Positions 1 through 9,748 of a DNA stretch of 64,000 nucleotides are shown here, in pieces. A program made the translations under genes and the position numbers. This DNA comes from Mycobacterium kyogaense (lineage in GTDB: Bacteria > Actinomycetota > Actinomycetes > Mycobacteriales > Mycobacteriaceae): contig NZ_QJUA01000010.1 in assembly GCF_003254575.1 (NCBI RefSeq), forward strand, positions 1 to 64,000, written 5' to 3'. The notes under the pieces were generated by a model. That model had not been told where the DNA came from and ran no database searches. It saw only the letters and a program-made list of their open reading frames with translations. Numbering within the stretch: position 1 is the first letter of the stretch; every line of letters begins with the position of its first letter.

Positions 1-1124
1 CCCTTCACACCGGTGCTGGTAACGGTGCCACTGTTACCGCCGTTGCCGCCCGGCCCGCCCGCAGCGCCGGTGCCGCCCATGCCGCCGTCGCCGCCGGCGC
101 CACCAGGCATTCCGGCCGCCCCTGCCCCGCCGTTACCGCCGTTGCCGCCTTGGCTGGCCGCTACGGCTCCGCCCGTGCTGGTCGCGGCGCTGGCGTTGCC
201 GCCGTTACCGCCCGCGGCTCCGGTCCCGCCGTTACCGCCGTCGCCGGCTCGGCTTGCGGCCAAGGCAGCGGCCGTCACGGCGCCGGCGTTGCCGCCGTTG
301 CCGCCCGCGGCCCCCGGCGTACCGTTGCCGCCTCTGCCGCCGTCGGATGCCGCCACACCGCCGGTGCTCGTCGCGGAGCCGGCATTGCCGCCTCTGCCAC
401 CGGGGTTGCCGTCACCGCCAGCGCCGCCACCGCTCGCCGTCGGGCCGGCGCCGGTGTGGTCGCCGTCGTCACTTCCCGCGGTGCCGGGGCCTCCGGTGGG
501 CGTCGGGTTGACCCCGTCCGCGCCGCGGGCACCGGCGCCGCCCGCGGTGCCGGTCGCGCCGGTCGCGCCTGCGATGCCGGACGTGCCCGTCGCGCCCGCG
601 GCGCCGTCGCCGCCGCGGCCACCCGCGCCGCCGTTACCGAAGAGCAGTCCGGCGTTGCCCCCGTTGCCGCCGGCCTGGCCGGCGTAAACGGCGTTGCCGC
701 CGGCACCTCCGCTGCCGATGAGGTACGCGCTTCCCCCGTTACCACCGTTAGCTCCATTGCCGCCGTTGCCGAACAACAAGCCACCGTTGCCGCCGTTGCA
801 CGCCGCACCCACGCAGTCGGCGGCGGCGTCGACGCCGTTGCCGAACAACCCGAACAGCGGGCCCACCGACGCACCGACCCGGACGACTTGGGTAGACGAA
901 GTCACGGTGTGCTCGCCCGAGGTGGGGCACAGCGGTGCAGCCAGCGTGCACGACGGGGTCCCCCCGGCGAGCGGGGTGGCGTGTGCGGACCCGGCTCCGC
1001 CGAGCACCGCCGCACCCAGTCCCACTGTGAGCGCCCCGGCGTACAACCAACTCGACACCGGCATCACCCGGCGAGCGGTCCGATCGGTGACGTGGGTAGC
1101 GGCGGCGCGGTGTCGTCCCGTCAT
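1..1124 (-). CDS. PGRS-like glycine-rich secreted protein, 3' end outside window
   Basis: Open from the ATG at 1124 to the window edge (374 residues visible, no stop). AAGGAG lies 6 bases upstream of the start. Residues 1-20 are basic, 25-47 hydrophobic, and AHA at 47-49 looks like a signal peptidase I site. About 60 residues follow with four cysteines near 58, 65 and 90-100. The rest is GGNGG / GGAGG repeat with interspersed SerThr-Gly and Ala-Ser segments, as in the PGRS region of mycobacterial PE_PGRS proteins. No PE domain precedes it. Probably exported to the cell envelope; function unknown. The proline-rich and arginine-rich reading frames on both strands here are shadows of this repeat. 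Confidence 0.8.
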   Translation of the reverse strand, partial: MTGRHRAAATHVTDRTARRVMPVSSWLYAGALTVGLGAAVLGGAGSAHATPLAGGTPSCTLAAPLCPTSGEHTVTSSTQVVRVGASVGPLFGLFGNGVDAAADCVGAACNGGNGGLLFGNGGNGANGGNGGSAYLIGSGGAGGNAVYAGQAGGNGGNAGLLFGNGGAGGRGGDGAAGATGTSGIAGATGATGTAGGAGARGADGVNPTPTGGPGTAGSDDGDHTGAGPTASGGGAGGDGNPGGRGGNAGSATSTGGVAASDGGRGGNGTPGAAGGNGGNAGAVTAAALAASRAGDGGNGGTGAAGGNGGNASAATSTGGAVAASQGGNGGNGGAGAAGMPGGAGGDGGMGGTGAAGGPGGNGGNSGTVTSTGVK

Positions 1125-1472
1125 CGGGGCTCCTTCGATTTGGTGCGAACCCCAACTAGCACGACGAGCCGTACTGCCGATGAATCGCAGAGGAATACGC
1201 GGCCACGCACCCGGTGACCGATGCACTCACGACAGGAGGTCAGAGCTTGTCGCAGGCGAGGCGTGAACGCAGGTGGCGCCCCGTTGCTGGAACGACTGCC
1301 CGCAAAGTAGCGCACCGCTGTCCCCGCACCCCCGCGAAATCGCCTCCACGCCCGCATTTGCAGTAGCCGCGCGCCCACATTGCAGTAGTGCCCGCCGCCG
1401 CCCGATCATCGCGGCAGCAGTACTCGCCACCCCAGTGCGCTCCAGCTCCGGCGAAGGGATCAGGGCGGGGTG
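1125..1472. other. Intergenic region upstream of the PGRS-like gene
   Basis: 348 bases between two minus-strand genes, with no convincing gene. It holds an imperfect direct repeat on the plus strand around the shared core TTGCAGTAG / TTGCAGTAG-like (about 1349-1367 and 1372-1389). The promoter of the PGRS-like gene should lie here, but no clear -10/-35 pair could be assigned. The ribosome binding site of that gene is at 1130-1135. Confidence 0.5.
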
Positions 1473-4073
1473 TCAGATGTCGTCGATCAGCCCGCCCAAA
1501 CCGGCGCGTCCGGTGACACCGGCCTTGATGCTGGCGCGGTAGATGTGGCTTTCCACGGTGCGGACCGACAGCGATTCGATCTCGGCGATCTGGCGGTTGG
1601 TCAGTCCTCGGGCCACCAAGACGACGATCTCGCGCTCGCGATTGCTCAACGGCGCGGCGAATTCGGTGGTCGCGATGGCGGGGCTGGTCGCCCCACCGCA
1701 GGCTGCGGCCAGCTGCCTCGCGCGGGCTGCGGCAGTGGCGGCGCTGCCCCGACGGCCGGCCCGGCGATGCGACGTCGCCGCCTGGGCCGCAGCATCGGCG
1801 GCGGTCAGCCGATCGCCCATCGACTCCCATAGCGCCGACGCAGCGTCAAGACCGTGCGCGTCGTCGCCTCTGAACGCCGCGCCATGGCGCGCGGCCACTG
1901 CGGCGCGTGCGGTCCCCACCTGTTCGGCGAGTACGGCCAAGCGGTCGGCGGCGTTCGCGTCGTCGAGCTGCACCGCCGTCTGCAGGCACCACACTTCCCG
2001 CGCCTTCTGGTGATGATCGCGGGCGAAGTCGGCCGCAGCTTGCGCCAGGGCCCGGGCCTCGCCGAATCGTGATCGTGCTGCCGCGATCCAGGCTTCGGCG
2101 ATCAGGTCCGCCGAATCGTAGTAGTGGTAGGCCGGTGGTCGACACTCGCGCGCCACCTCCAGTGCCCACATGGCAGCATCCGCCTCGCCGACCCGCGCCA
2201 GCGTTTGAGCGCGGAGCACCGCAAAACGGGGAAAACTGTTGGCGGCGTGGAACCCTCGTCCGATCCAGCAGCTCGGATCCGGGGCGGCCGGCAGATGTTC
2301 CAGGGCCGCGCGCAGGTCCCCGGCGGCCAGCTCAGTCATTCCCACGATCTGCTGAGCCACCTGCCGCATCGCGGCCGCGCGACCGTGCCTGCTGCGGGCG
2401 AACCGTCGGGCTACCTCCACAGCCTCGGCGATGCGCCCCGAGATCGCCAGCGCACTGGCATGAACCTCGGCGAGGGGACCGGAGAGGTGCGCGCCCTCAA
2501 CGGTGGACTCCAACGCTTGTGCGGACACCGCGACGGCGGAGGCCACCTGATCCAGGTGGCCCAGCTCGCCATGGGCCATGCACGCTGCGATGCAAGCCAT
2601 CGCCGTGCCGTACGGCTCGAGCTCATGGTCGTCGACCTGTTCCAAGGTGCGCAGCACCTCCAGGGTTCGCCCGGCCAGGGCCAGCTGATTGGCCCGGAAC
2701 ACCAGGATCTGCGCGCGCCGTTCACCGGTCTCGGCCCTGAGGGCTTCTTCCACGATCTGCCACGCCCGCTGGGGATCGCGCTGAGCCCACAGCGCCGTGG
2801 ACGCAGCCAACACCACCTCGTTGCGGAAACCCGGACCGACCTCGCCGTGGTGCGGCGCCGCGGCAAGGACGTCACCGGCGGAGTCACCATCACCCATCAT
2901 GAACAGCGTCCACGCCCGCGACACGTGCGCGCGCGGGCCCACCCCGGCCTCCGCCGCCGCGGCGAAAAGTCTTTCGGCCAGGTCGAAGTCGAGCAGGGAA
3001 TTCGCCGCGCTACCCGCGGCCACCAGCACCTCGGGCCGCACGGTCAGGTCGGACTCCAGCCACAGCAGCCCTCGCTTGACCACGACCGCAGCGCCACCGC
3101 CGTCACCCATCGCCGTCGCGACCTGCCCCCGTAGCCGTGCCAGACGCGCCGACCCGCACCGCGCGCGCCGGATCTCGGCGAAGAGGGGATGGCCAACGCA
3201 GACCTCGTCACCGGTGATCCGGATCAGCCCACGATCTTCGGCCTCTTCGATGGCGTCCGGCCCGGCCAACAGCGCCAACGAGCGCCGGTCAAGCGGCTCG
3301 GCGACCGCAATCGTGTCGACCACCTCCAGCACCGGCCCCCGCAGCGCACCGACCTGAACTTCGACGACCTCGGCCAACGACGCCGACACCGCGACGTCTC
3401 CGCTCCACCGAAGCGCGTCGCCGTGCACGGCCAACCGTCCGGCGCGGGCCTCCTGCTCGGCGAGCTGCCGCACGTACAGCACGTTCCCGCCGGTCATCCT
3501 CCAGAATCGGTCGTGGCAGTTGGGATCCGGCGGCGCGCCGAACGCCGCTGCAAGTACTGCGCCCGTTTGCTCGCGTGACAGCGCCATCACCTCGCGCCAC
3601 ACGACCTCGCCGTCCCTGACCCACGCGCTCAGCGCCGCCGGCATGGGTTCCCCCATCCGGATCGTCATCACCACCGTTGCGGCCCCGGACCCCACCAGGT
3701 GCTGCACCACCAGAACGGACAGATCGTCAAGCAGATGGGCATCGTCGACAACGAGCAGCAGCCGGCCCGCGTTGGTACCCGCGATCATCGCTTCGCCCAC
3801 CCGGCGGACCAACGCCGCCTCGCCGCCCCCGATATCGTCGGTCCACTGGGCGCACGCGCCCAGCGGGATGTGCTGACTGTTGGTCGTCGCCGTGATGGTT
3901 CGAACGGACCACCGTGTGGCGGTGGCGCGGGCGGCCGCCTCCCACGCCACCCGGGACTTGCCGACCCCCGCCTGTCCGGCGAGGACGAACCCTCGCCCGC
4001 CGCGCCCCTCGATCACCGCCATCACCTCGCCGATGAGGTCGTCACGACCGGCCATCGGCCACATCCGGGTCAC
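1473..4073 (-). CDS. Large LuxR-family ATPase regulator (LAL type)
   Basis: 866 residues, the usual size of LAL/MalT-like regulators. Walker A is GQAGVGKS at 33-40, and Walker B is LLLVVDD at about 105-111 followed by AHLLDD. The middle is alanine-rich and helical, TPR-like. The C-terminal 60 residues form a LuxR helix-turn-helix (NREREIVVLVARGLTNRQIA). It should bind ATP and an unknown inducer and activate transcription in the cytoplasm. The true start could be the GTG at 4073, ATG 4064 or ATG 4055; none has a strong Shine-Dalgarno. It stands alone, so its targets cannot be inferred, though the PGRS-like gene directly downstream is a candidate. Confidence 0.88.
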   Translation of the reverse strand: MTRMWPMAGRDDLIGEVMAVIEGRGGRGFVLAGQAGVGKSRVAWEAAARATATRWSVRTITATTNSQHIPLGACAQWTDDIGGGEAALVRRVGEAMIAGTNAGRLLLVVDDAHLLDDLSVLVVQHLVGSGAATVVMTIRMGEPMPAALSAWVRDGEVVWREVMALSREQTGAVLAAAFGAPPDPNCHDRFWRMTGGNVLYVRQLAEQEARAGRLAVHGDALRWSGDVAVSASLAEVVEVQVGALRGPVLEVVDTIAVAEPLDRRSLALLAGPDAIEEAEDRGLIRITGDEVCVGHPLFAEIRRARCGSARLARLRGQVATAMGDGGGAAVVVKRGLLWLESDLTVRPEVLVAAGSAANSLLDFDLAERLFAAAAEAGVGPRAHVSRAWTLFMMGDGDSAGDVLAAAPHHGEVGPGFRNEVVLAASTALWAQRDPQRAWQIVEEALRAETGERRAQILVFRANQLALAGRTLEVLRTLEQVDDHELEPYGTAMACIAACMAHGELGHLDQVASAVAVSAQALESTVEGAHLSGPLAEVHASALAISGRIAEAVEVARRFARSRHGRAAAMRQVAQQIVGMTELAAGDLRAALEHLPAAPDPSCWIGRGFHAANSFPRFAVLRAQTLARVGEADAAMWALEVARECRPPAYHYYDSADLIAEAWIAAARSRFGEARALAQAAADFARDHHQKAREVWCLQTAVQLDDANAADRLAVLAEQVGTARAAVAARHGAAFRGDDAHGLDAASALWESMGDRLTAADAAAQAATSHRRAGRRGSAATAAARARQLAAACGGATSPAIATTEFAAPLSNREREIVVLVARGLTNRQIAEIESLSVRTVESHIYRASIKAGVTGRAGLGGLIDDI

Positions 4074-4176
4074 AGCCGAACATTAACTGGACGCGCCTAC
4101 CAATGAGACACATCCACATCGTTGTTGCGTCTGAACACCTCGCGGCCTGGGCTAGGACACTGCACCGCAATGCAAG

Positions 4177-4207
4177 AAACCGCCCCGACCGGGTGGTCAG
4201 GGCGGTT
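4177..4207 (-). terminator. Rho-independent terminator of tRNA-Ala
   Basis: An 8 bp stem (AACCGCCC / GGGCGGTT, 4178-4185 with 4200-4207) carries an inner GACC/GGTC stem and is followed on the minus strand by a short T-run. It lies 10 bases past the tRNA 3' end, in the direction of its transcription. Confidence 0.8.
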
Positions 4208-4217
4208 CAATGTCAAG

Positions 4218-4290
4218 TGGAGCTAAGGGGATTCGAACCCCTGACCCCCACACTGCCAGTGTGGTGCGCTACCAACTGCGCCATAGCCCC
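4218..4290 (-). tRNA. tRNA-Ala, anticodon GGC
   Basis: Read on the minus strand, 73 nucleotides form a cloverleaf. The acceptor stem GGGGCTA pairs with TAGCTCC (one G-U), the discriminator is A, the T-arm is GGGTTCGAATCCC, and the anticodon loop CTGGCAG in a CCACA/TGTGG stem gives anticodon GGC. CCA is not encoded. A promoter lies 18 bases upstream and a hairpin terminator downstream. Confidence 0.97.
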
Positions 4291-4308
4291 TGATTGTTGT
4301 GCTCATCG

Positions 4309-4337
4309 AAGCTACACCACGACCAGGTGTCGCTCAA
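4309..4337 (-). promoter_or_regulatory. Probable sigma-A type promoter of tRNA-Ala
   Basis: On the minus strand, TTGAGC (4332-4337) and TAGCTT (4309-4314) are separated by exactly 17 bases, and the -10 ends 18 bases before the tRNA. The -35 overlaps the intergenic tail of the MFS gene. Inferred from consensus only. Confidence 0.5.
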
Positions 4338-4346
4338 AATCGCAGG

Positions 4347-5615
4347 TCACGGGCATTCCCCGCCGGCCTCCGGGCCCAGTGGGCGCACCTCCGTCCGCTC
4401 GCTGGGCACCTGGGGCCGGGTTTCCGGGGCGAACACCCAGCCGATGCATGCCACCCCGAGGATGACGCCGCTGACCAGGAACGCCAGCCCATATGACGTG
4501 TACTGCGCGATCAGCCCCACCAGCAGCGAACCGCCGATCGATCCGAAGTCGGCCATCATCTGGAACGTCGCGATCGCCGTCCCGCCCCGCGACTTGCTCC
4601 CGACCACGTCGGCGACGGCGGCCTGCTGCGGCGAGACGAATATCCCGGTGGCCGCCCCGGCGACGTAGGCCGCCACGAGGAACACCGGTAGCGATGTGGT
4701 GAACCCAACCACCGCCGTCGAGACCGCCGCCAGGCTCAGCCCGAAGATCAGCAGCTTGCGCCGCCCCAGCCGATCCGACAGATACCCGCTCGGGATGACC
4801 ACCGAGATGTTGCCCACCGCGAACGCCGTCAACGCCACCCCGGCTGCACCCGGTCCGCGACCGAGCACCTCCACGACGAACAGCGGCACCAGCGCGATCC
4901 GCAGGCCGAACGATGCCCAGCCCGTCGCGAAATTCGACAACAGCGCCGCCCGGTAGGCGCGGTGCCGGAACACCGTCCGGAACGGCACGGGCTCCTCCAC
5001 GTCCTCGTCGGATCGGGTGATCACCGTGGAGTTGCGCAGGCTGACGAACACCACCGTCGCCGCCACCAGCAGCGCCGCCCCGTAGATCAGGAACGGCGCC
5101 GACAACCCCAGTCCCGCAGTCAAACTGCCCAGGATCGGCCCGCCCACCGAGCCCACCATGAAGCCCGACGAGAACAGTCCGGCAACCCGACCGCGCGCGT
5201 CCGGCGGCGAGATGCGGATCATCAACCCCAGCGAGGACACCGTGAACATCGCCGATCCCACGCCACCGAGAGCCCGGAAAACCAAGAGCTGCCAATAGGT
5301 TCCGGCGAATGCACAGGCTGCCGTGGACACCGCGACGATCAGCAGTCCGCTGATGTAGACACGCCGCTCCCCCAGCCGTTGCACCAACATCCCGGCCGGC
5401 GGCGCGCCCACCAGCCGCATCACCGCGAACGCGGTGATGACGAACGTCGCAGCGCTGATGCTCACGCCGAAGTGCCGGGCGTACTGCGGCAGCACCGGAG
5501 CGACGACGCCGTACCCCAGCGCCACCACCACGTTGGCGACGACGAGCACCCAGACTTCGCGCGGCAGCCGCGCCTTGGTCGCGTCCCGACAGTCGCCGTC
5601 GGCGACGGAACTCAC
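4347..5615 (-). CDS. MFS transporter
   Basis: 422 residues with about 12 hydrophobic segments. The first is near residue 20 ([15 protein letters not shown]), and the loop 2-3 region [16 protein letters not shown] matches the MFS signature. The second half has a matching loop, SDRLGRRK. It likely exports small molecules by proton antiport; the substrate is unknown. The GTG at 5615 is chosen as start because it overlaps the pgm stop as GTGA, indicating coupled translation. A longer in-frame reading to 5741 would lie inside pgm and add a non-hydrophobic arginine-rich leader, so it is rejected. Confidence 0.9.
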   Translation of the reverse strand: MSSVADGDCRDATKARLPREVWVLVVANVVVALGYGVVAPVLPQYARHFGVSISAATFVITAFAVMRLVGAPPAGMLVQRLGERRVYISGLLIVAVSTAACAFAGTYWQLLVFRALGGVGSAMFTVSSLGLMIRISPPDARGRVAGLFSSGFMVGSVGGPILGSLTAGLGLSAPFLIYGAALLVAATVVFVSLRNSTVITRSDEDVEEPVPFRTVFRHRAYRAALLSNFATGWASFGLRIALVPLFVVEVLGRGPGAAGVALTAFAVGNISVVIPSGYLSDRLGRRKLLIFGLSLAAVSTAVVGFTTSLPVFLVAAYVAGAATGIFVSPQQAAVADVVGSKSRGGTAIATFQMMADFGSIGGSLLVGLIAQYTSYGLAFLVSGVILGVACIGWVFAPETRPQVPSERTEVRPLGPEAGGECP

Positions 5616-7246
5616 GAAATGACCGCCGACACCACTTCTCGCGCCGCCTCCTGCACCTCGGCGAGATGCTCGGGGCCGCGGAACGATTCGGCGTAGATCT
5701 TGTACACGTCCTCGGTTCCCGACGGCCGCGCCGCGAACCATGCGTTCTCCGTCGTCACCTTCAGCCCGCCCAGCGGTGCCCCGTTGCCGGGCGCACTCGT
5801 CAGCTTCGCTGTGATCGGCTCACCCGCCAATTCGGTGGCACTCACCTGCTCGGGCGACAGCTTGCCCAACCTCGCCTTCTGCTCCCGGTTGGCCGGGGCG
5901 TCGATGCGCGCATACGTTGGGGCGCCGTACTTCTCGGCGAGGTCAGCGTAACGCTGCGACGGCGTCGACCCGGTGACCGCGAGCATCTCCGAGGCCAGCA
6001 GCGCCAGGATGATGCCGTCCTTGTCGGTGGTCCACACCGAACCGTCCTTGCGCAGGAACGACGCTCCCGCGCTCTCCTCGCCGCCGAAGCCGATCGTCCC
6101 GCCGACGAGCCCGTCGACGAACCACTTGAACCCGACCGGCACCTCGACCAGCGTGCGGCCCAACCCGGCGACCACGCGGTCGATGATCGACGAACTCACC
6201 GCGGTCTTGCCGATCGCCGTGCCTGCCGCCCACTCCGACCGGTGCGTGAACAGGTAGTCGATCGCCACTGCGAGGTAGTGGTTCGGGTTGAGCAGCCCGC
6301 CGTCGGGGGTGACGATGCCGTGCCGGTCGGAGTCGGCGTCGTTGCCGGTGGCGATCTGATACGCATCGCGATTGGCGATGAGCGACGCCATGGCATTCGG
6401 CGAGCTGCAATCCATCCGGATCTTGCCGTCGGTATCGAGCGTCATGAACCGCCACGTCGCGTCGACCAGCGGGTTGACCACGGTGAGAGCAAGGTTGTGC
6501 CGCTCGGCGATCGCACCCCAGTAGTCGACGCTGGCCCCGCCGAGCGGGTCGGCGCCGATGCGGATGCCCTCGGCGGAGATGGCGTGCAGGTCGACGACGT
6601 TGGGCAGGTCGGCCACGTAGGCCTCGAGATAGTCGTGGCGCTGCACGGTGGTCAGCGCCCGTGCCAACGGTATGCGCTTGACCCCCTTCAACCCGTCGCG
6701 CAGCAGCTCGTTGGCGCGCGCGGCGATCACCTTCGTCGCGTCGGTGTCGGCCGGCCCGCCGTTGGGCGGGTTGTACTTGAAACCACCGTCGCGCGGCGGA
6801 TTGTGCGACGGCGTCACCACGATGCCGTCGGCCAGCGCGGTGTCGCGGCCCCGGTTGTAGGACAGGATCGCATGGCTCACCGCCGGTGTCGGGGTGTAGC
6901 GATCGGCCGAATCGATCATCGTCACAACGTCATTGGCAGCCAGCACTTCCAGCGCAGACACCCAGGCGGGCTCCGACAGCGCATGGGTGTCACGCCCGAT
7001 GAACAACGGGCCGGTGGTGCCCTGGGCCGCGCGGTACTCGACGATCGCCTGAGTCGTCGCCAGGATGTGCGCTTCGTTGAAAGCCGCGTCCAGACTCGAG
7101 CCGCGGTGCCCCGACGTGCCGAAGGCGACCTGCTGGTCGACGTCGTCGGGATCGGGCACGACCGAGTAGTAGGCCGTCACCACCGCAGCGATGTCGATGA
7201 GGTCCTCAGATTGCGCCGGCTGGCCGGCACGTGGGTTCGCAGCCAT
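5612..7246 (-). CDS. pgm: Phosphoglucomutase (alpha-D-glucose phosphate-specific)
   Basis: 544 residues, the full length of the PgmA family. It interconverts glucose 1-phosphate and glucose 6-phosphate, feeding glycogen, trehalose and cell-wall sugar nucleotide synthesis. The active-site phosphoserine loop is [12 protein letters not shown] near residue 145, the metal-binding loop NDADSDRHG is near 300, and the sugar loop GGEESAG is near 380. The C-terminal phosphate-binding motif RPSGTED is present. It heads a two-gene minus operon with the MFS gene. As I recall, M. tuberculosis pgmA (Rv3068c) has the same divergent crcB neighbours. Confidence 0.96.
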   Translation of the reverse strand: MAANPRAGQPAQSEDLIDIAAVVTAYYSVVPDPDDVDQQVAFGTSGHRGSSLDAAFNEAHILATTQAIVEYRAAQGTTGPLFIGRDTHALSEPAWVSALEVLAANDVVTMIDSADRYTPTPAVSHAILSYNRGRDTALADGIVVTPSHNPPRDGGFKYNPPNGGPADTDATKVIAARANELLRDGLKGVKRIPLARALTTVQRHDYLEAYVADLPNVVDLHAISAEGIRIGADPLGGASVDYWGAIAERHNLALTVVNPLVDATWRFMTLDTDGKIRMDCSSPNAMASLIANRDAYQIATGNDADSDRHGIVTPDGGLLNPNHYLAVAIDYLFTHRSEWAAGTAIGKTAVSSSIIDRVVAGLGRTLVEVPVGFKWFVDGLVGGTIGFGGEESAGASFLRKDGSVWTTDKDGIILALLASEMLAVTGSTPSQRYADLAEKYGAPTYARIDAPANREQKARLGKLSPEQVSATELAGEPITAKLTSAPGNGAPLGGLKVTTENAWFAARPSGTEDVYKIYAESFRGPEHLAEVQEAAREVVSAVIS

Positions 7247-7305
7247 GGAACCGATTCTGCTACGCCGCGCGCCCCCGCAACACCGGGGACTGCATACTGT
7301 GCGCC

Positions 7306-7701
7306 ATGGCCACAGACCGGCGTGAGTTGGCGGCGGTGTTCGCCGGCGGCGCCGTCGGCACGCTGGCCCGCGCCGGCCTCGAAGAGCTCGCGGCCGGTGA
7401 TCCGGCGAGCTGGCCGTGGCCGACCTTCACCGTCAACATCGTGGGCGCGTTTCTGCTCGGACTGTTCGTCACCCGTCTGCTGGAACGTCTGCCCGTGTCG
7501 AGCTACCGCCGCCCGTTCCTGGGCACCGGCGTGTGCGGAGGTCTCACGACCTTCTCCACGATGCAGGTGGAGACGATCAAGATGCTCGAGCACGGCCATT
7601 ACGGTCTGGCCCTCTCCTACACCGCGGCCAGCGTGGCCGCGGGCCTGGTGGCGGTCTACCTCGCGACGGCGCTGGTGCGACGGGTTCGGACCCGGCGATG
7701 A
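7306..7701 (+). CDS. crcB: Fluoride channel subunit CrcB (first of pair)
   Basis: 131 residues with four hydrophobic helices. It carries the family motifs [13 protein letters not shown] (conserved Asn) and [15 protein letters not shown] (the TTFST fluoride-path segment). CrcB/Fluc proteins are dual-topology dimeric fluoride exporters in the inner membrane. An upstream in-frame extension to 7231 is rejected because ATG 7306 matches the normal family length. It overlaps the second crcB by ATGA, so the two probably form a heterodimer. Confidence 0.93.
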   Translation: MATDRRELAAVFAGGAVGTLARAGLEELAAGDPASWPWPTFTVNIVGAFLLGLFVTRLLERLPVSSYRRPFLGTGVCGGLTTFSTMQVETIKMLEHGHYGLALSYTAASVAAGLVAVYLATALVRRVRTRR

Positions 7702-8063
7702 CGGTGCTGGTGTGGTTCGGCGTCGTGGTCCTCGGCGGTCTGGGCGCGGTCACCCGCCTCACCGTCGACAAGGCCGTGTCGCGACGTATCGGCCGGCCGT
7801 TTCCGTTCGGCACGCTCGTCGTCAACATCAGTGGGGCCTTCCTGCTCGGTGCGCTCGCCGGAGCGGCACTGCGCCCGCACCTGGCGCTGCTGATCGGGAC
7901 GGGCTTCGTCGGCTCGTATACGACCTTCTCGACGTGGATGCTGGAGACACAGCGGCTGGCCGAGGAACGCCAACTGATCTCGGCGCTGGCCAACATCGGC
8001 GTCAGTGTGGTCTGCGGCCTGTTCGCCGCCTGGCTCGGGCAGCGCCTGGGAGCCGCACTGTGA
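7698..8063 (+). CDS. crcB: Fluoride channel subunit CrcB (second of pair)
   Basis: 121 residues, four hydrophobic helices, with [12 protein letters not shown] and [15 protein letters not shown] matching the fluoride-channel motifs. The start ATG overlaps the first crcB stop, and its own stop overlaps the GTG of the DUF190 gene (GTGA), giving a tightly coupled three-gene operon. In actinobacteria such tandem pairs usually make antiparallel heterodimers. No fluoride riboswitch was recognised upstream. Confidence 0.93.
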   Translation: MTVLVWFGVVVLGGLGAVTRLTVDKAVSRRIGRPFPFGTLVVNISGAFLLGALAGAALRPHLALLIGTGFVGSYTTFSTWMLETQRLAEERQLISALANIGVSVVCGLFAAWLGQRLGAAL

Positions 8064-9079
8064 CCGAAATACACACGCTCACAGCCTATTTCGCTGAACG
8101 CCAACGCAGTGGGGGCCAGTTCCTGGCCGACGTACTGTTGGAACACTGCGCGCGCGAACAGGTGGCCGCGAGCATCTGCCTGCGGGGCATCGCCGGCTTC
8201 GGTACCACGCACGTGCTGCGTACCGATCGCTCGCTGACGCTGTCGGAGGACCCGCCGGTCACCGTGACGGCCGCCGACCGGCCCGAACGGATCCGCGCAC
8301 TCGCCGACGCGGTGATCGACTCCACCGAGCGCGGACTGATCACTCTCGAACGGTCGTGGGTGGCACCTGACGCACCGACCGGCGACGGACCTGTGCGACT
8401 CTCACTGCTGCTGGGGCGAAAGCAGCCGGTCGACGGCACGCCGGGATTCGTCGCGGTCTGCGAGGTGCTGCACCGGCGCGGATTCGTCACCGCCGACGTG
8501 TTTCTCGGCGTCGACGGCACCGTGGCCGGGCAGCGGCGCCGGGCGCGCTTCCTCAGCCGCAACACCGACGTGCCGGTGCTCGTCACCGGTGTGGGTCCGC
8601 GTGCGGAGGCGGTGGCCGCGCTCGACGAGCTCACCGCCCTGCTGGACACCGCGCTGATCAGCATTGCCCCGGTCGTGGTGTGCAAGGTCGAAGGCCGGGC
8701 CATCGCCGAGCCGCCCGGCAGCTGGCGCTCACACAAGCTCACGGTGCACACGAACGAGGACTCCAGACACGGGGGCCGACCCGTGCACCGCGACCTCATG
8801 GCGCGCCTGCGTGCGAGCGATCACGCCGGCGGCGCCACCACGCTGCGCGGGCTCTGGGGTTTCCGCGGCGGTCAGCGCCCGCACGGCGACCGCATCCTGC
8901 AGATCGGCCGTCATGTTCCGGTGACGACCACCGTGCTCAGCACCGACGCCACGGCGGCGGCCGACTACGCCGTCATCGACGAGGTGACCGCGGAGCACGG
9001 CGTGGTCACCTGCGAGCCGGTGGCCGCGTTGATCGCGGTGCACGACGGCCGTCGGCGCGGGACGCCGGCACTCGACTGA
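8060..9079 (+). CDS. DUF190-family protein, two tandem domains
   Basis: 339 residues, start GTG at 8060 overlapping the crcB stop. It appears to contain three repeats of a PII-like fold: 1-110 (ERQRSGGQFLADVLLEHC), 115-215 and 225-339 (NEDSRHGGRPVHRDLMARL). Each has the pattern of DUF190, a small-ligand-binding ferredoxin-like fold. Constant linkage with crcB suggests a cytoplasmic sensor or regulator of ion export, but this is inference from context. As I recall, it corresponds in position to Rv3071. Confidence 0.85.
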   Translation: MTEIHTLTAYFAERQRSGGQFLADVLLEHCAREQVAASICLRGIAGFGTTHVLRTDRSLTLSEDPPVTVTAADRPERIRALADAVIDSTERGLITLERSWVAPDAPTGDGPVRLSLLLGRKQPVDGTPGFVAVCEVLHRRGFVTADVFLGVDGTVAGQRRRARFLSRNTDVPVLVTGVGPRAEAVAALDELTALLDTALISIAPVVVCKVEGRAIAEPPGSWRSHKLTVHTNEDSRHGGRPVHRDLMARLRASDHAGGATTLRGLWGFRGGQRPHGDRILQIGRHVPVTTTVLSTDATAAADYAVIDEVTAEHGVVTCEPVAALIAVHDGRRRGTPALD

Positions 9080-9541
9080 TCAGCCGGCCAACACCAGCAC
9101 GCCACCCACCGCCAGCGCGATCACCTTGACCACTTCCAAACCGACATAGGCCAGGTGAGCCCGCGACCGCGGCCCGTCCTCGCCGGCTTGGACGCGATCG
9201 GAGCGACTCGTCAGCGCCGGGCGCACCAGCAGCACCTGCACGGCAAGCACGACGACGGCCAGCACGACGACGCACATCGCCGCGCCCGACGCACCGCCAC
9301 TCTTCTGCGCGGTGAACCCACCCGCGAGCACCGCAACGGCGAGGACTGCTTCGCAGACATTGAGCGCCCGGAACACCAGACGTCCGATACCGAGCCCGAT
9401 CGGCAGGGTGACCCCTGGCGCCCGGAATTTCAGCGGCGCTTCCAGGAACGAGATCGCGAGCACCATGCCGAGCCAGATGAACGTCGCGGCCACCGCGACC
9501 GCCGAACCAGCGTGCACATGGGCGAGCTTATGAGGTGGCAC
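9080..9541 (-). CDS. Small conserved integral membrane protein
   Basis: 153 residues with four predicted helices: about 12-32 (ATFIWLGMVLAISFL), 60-75, 87-108 (AAMCVVVLAVVVLAVQVLLV) and 135-152. No catalytic motif is evident; function unknown. It converges directly on the DUF190 gene with adjacent stop codons. Start is uncertain: the GTG at 9541 gives the longest frame, but the GTG at 9517 (VHAGSAVAVAATF) would also start just before the first helix. Neither has a clear Shine-Dalgarno. Confidence 0.75.
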   Translation of the reverse strand: MPPHKLAHVHAGSAVAVAATFIWLGMVLAISFLEAPLKFRAPGVTLPIGLGIGRLVFRALNVCEAVLAVAVLAGGFTAQKSGGASGAAMCVVVLAVVVLAVQVLLVRPALTSRSDRVQAGEDGPRSRAHLAYVGLEVVKVIALAVGGVLVLAG

Positions 9542-9550
9542 GCTGAGGTG

Positions 9551-9739
9551 ATGGACCGTGTCGCCGAACTCCAGCGCTGGGCCGATGCGGGCGCCGTCTG
9601 GCAGGTGATCACGCGGTCGGCGGGCACCGTCACCGTGGCGCTGCTGCGCTGTGACGGCGGTGAGGAAGCGGCCCGCTTCACGAGTTCCGATCCGGAACTG
9701 CTGGCCTTCGTCGCCGACCGGGACAGCAGCGAGGACTGA
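9551..9739 (+). CDS. Small hypothetical protein, 62 residues
   Basis: ATG 9551 preceded by GAGGTG. The product is compact and acidic (MDRVAELQRWADAGAVW...), predicted alpha/beta with a VTVALLRCDGG strand-turn and ending VADRDSSED. It is divergent from the membrane protein gene with only 9 bases between start codons. Normal local codon use supports a real gene; function unknown. Confidence 0.7.
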   Translation: MDRVAELQRWADAGAVWQVITRSAGTVTVALLRCDGGEEAARFTSSDPELLAFVADRDSSED

Positions 9740-9748
9740 CTTCGCCGA

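Noticed and set aside
13-687. Proline-rich plus-strand protein at the window start
   Set aside because: It is the antisense of the PGRS-like glycine repeats; the minus-strand frame has a signal peptide and ribosome site.
7247-7305. Fluoride riboswitch in front of crcB
   Set aside because: The 59 bases before crcB show no match to the crcB aptamer core and are too short for aptamer plus expression platform.
5666-8059. Long plus-strand frame running opposite pgm and the crcB pair before entering the DUF190 gene
   Set aside because: Only the part from GTG 8060 matches a protein family; the rest is arginine-rich shadow coding of the high-GC opposite strand.
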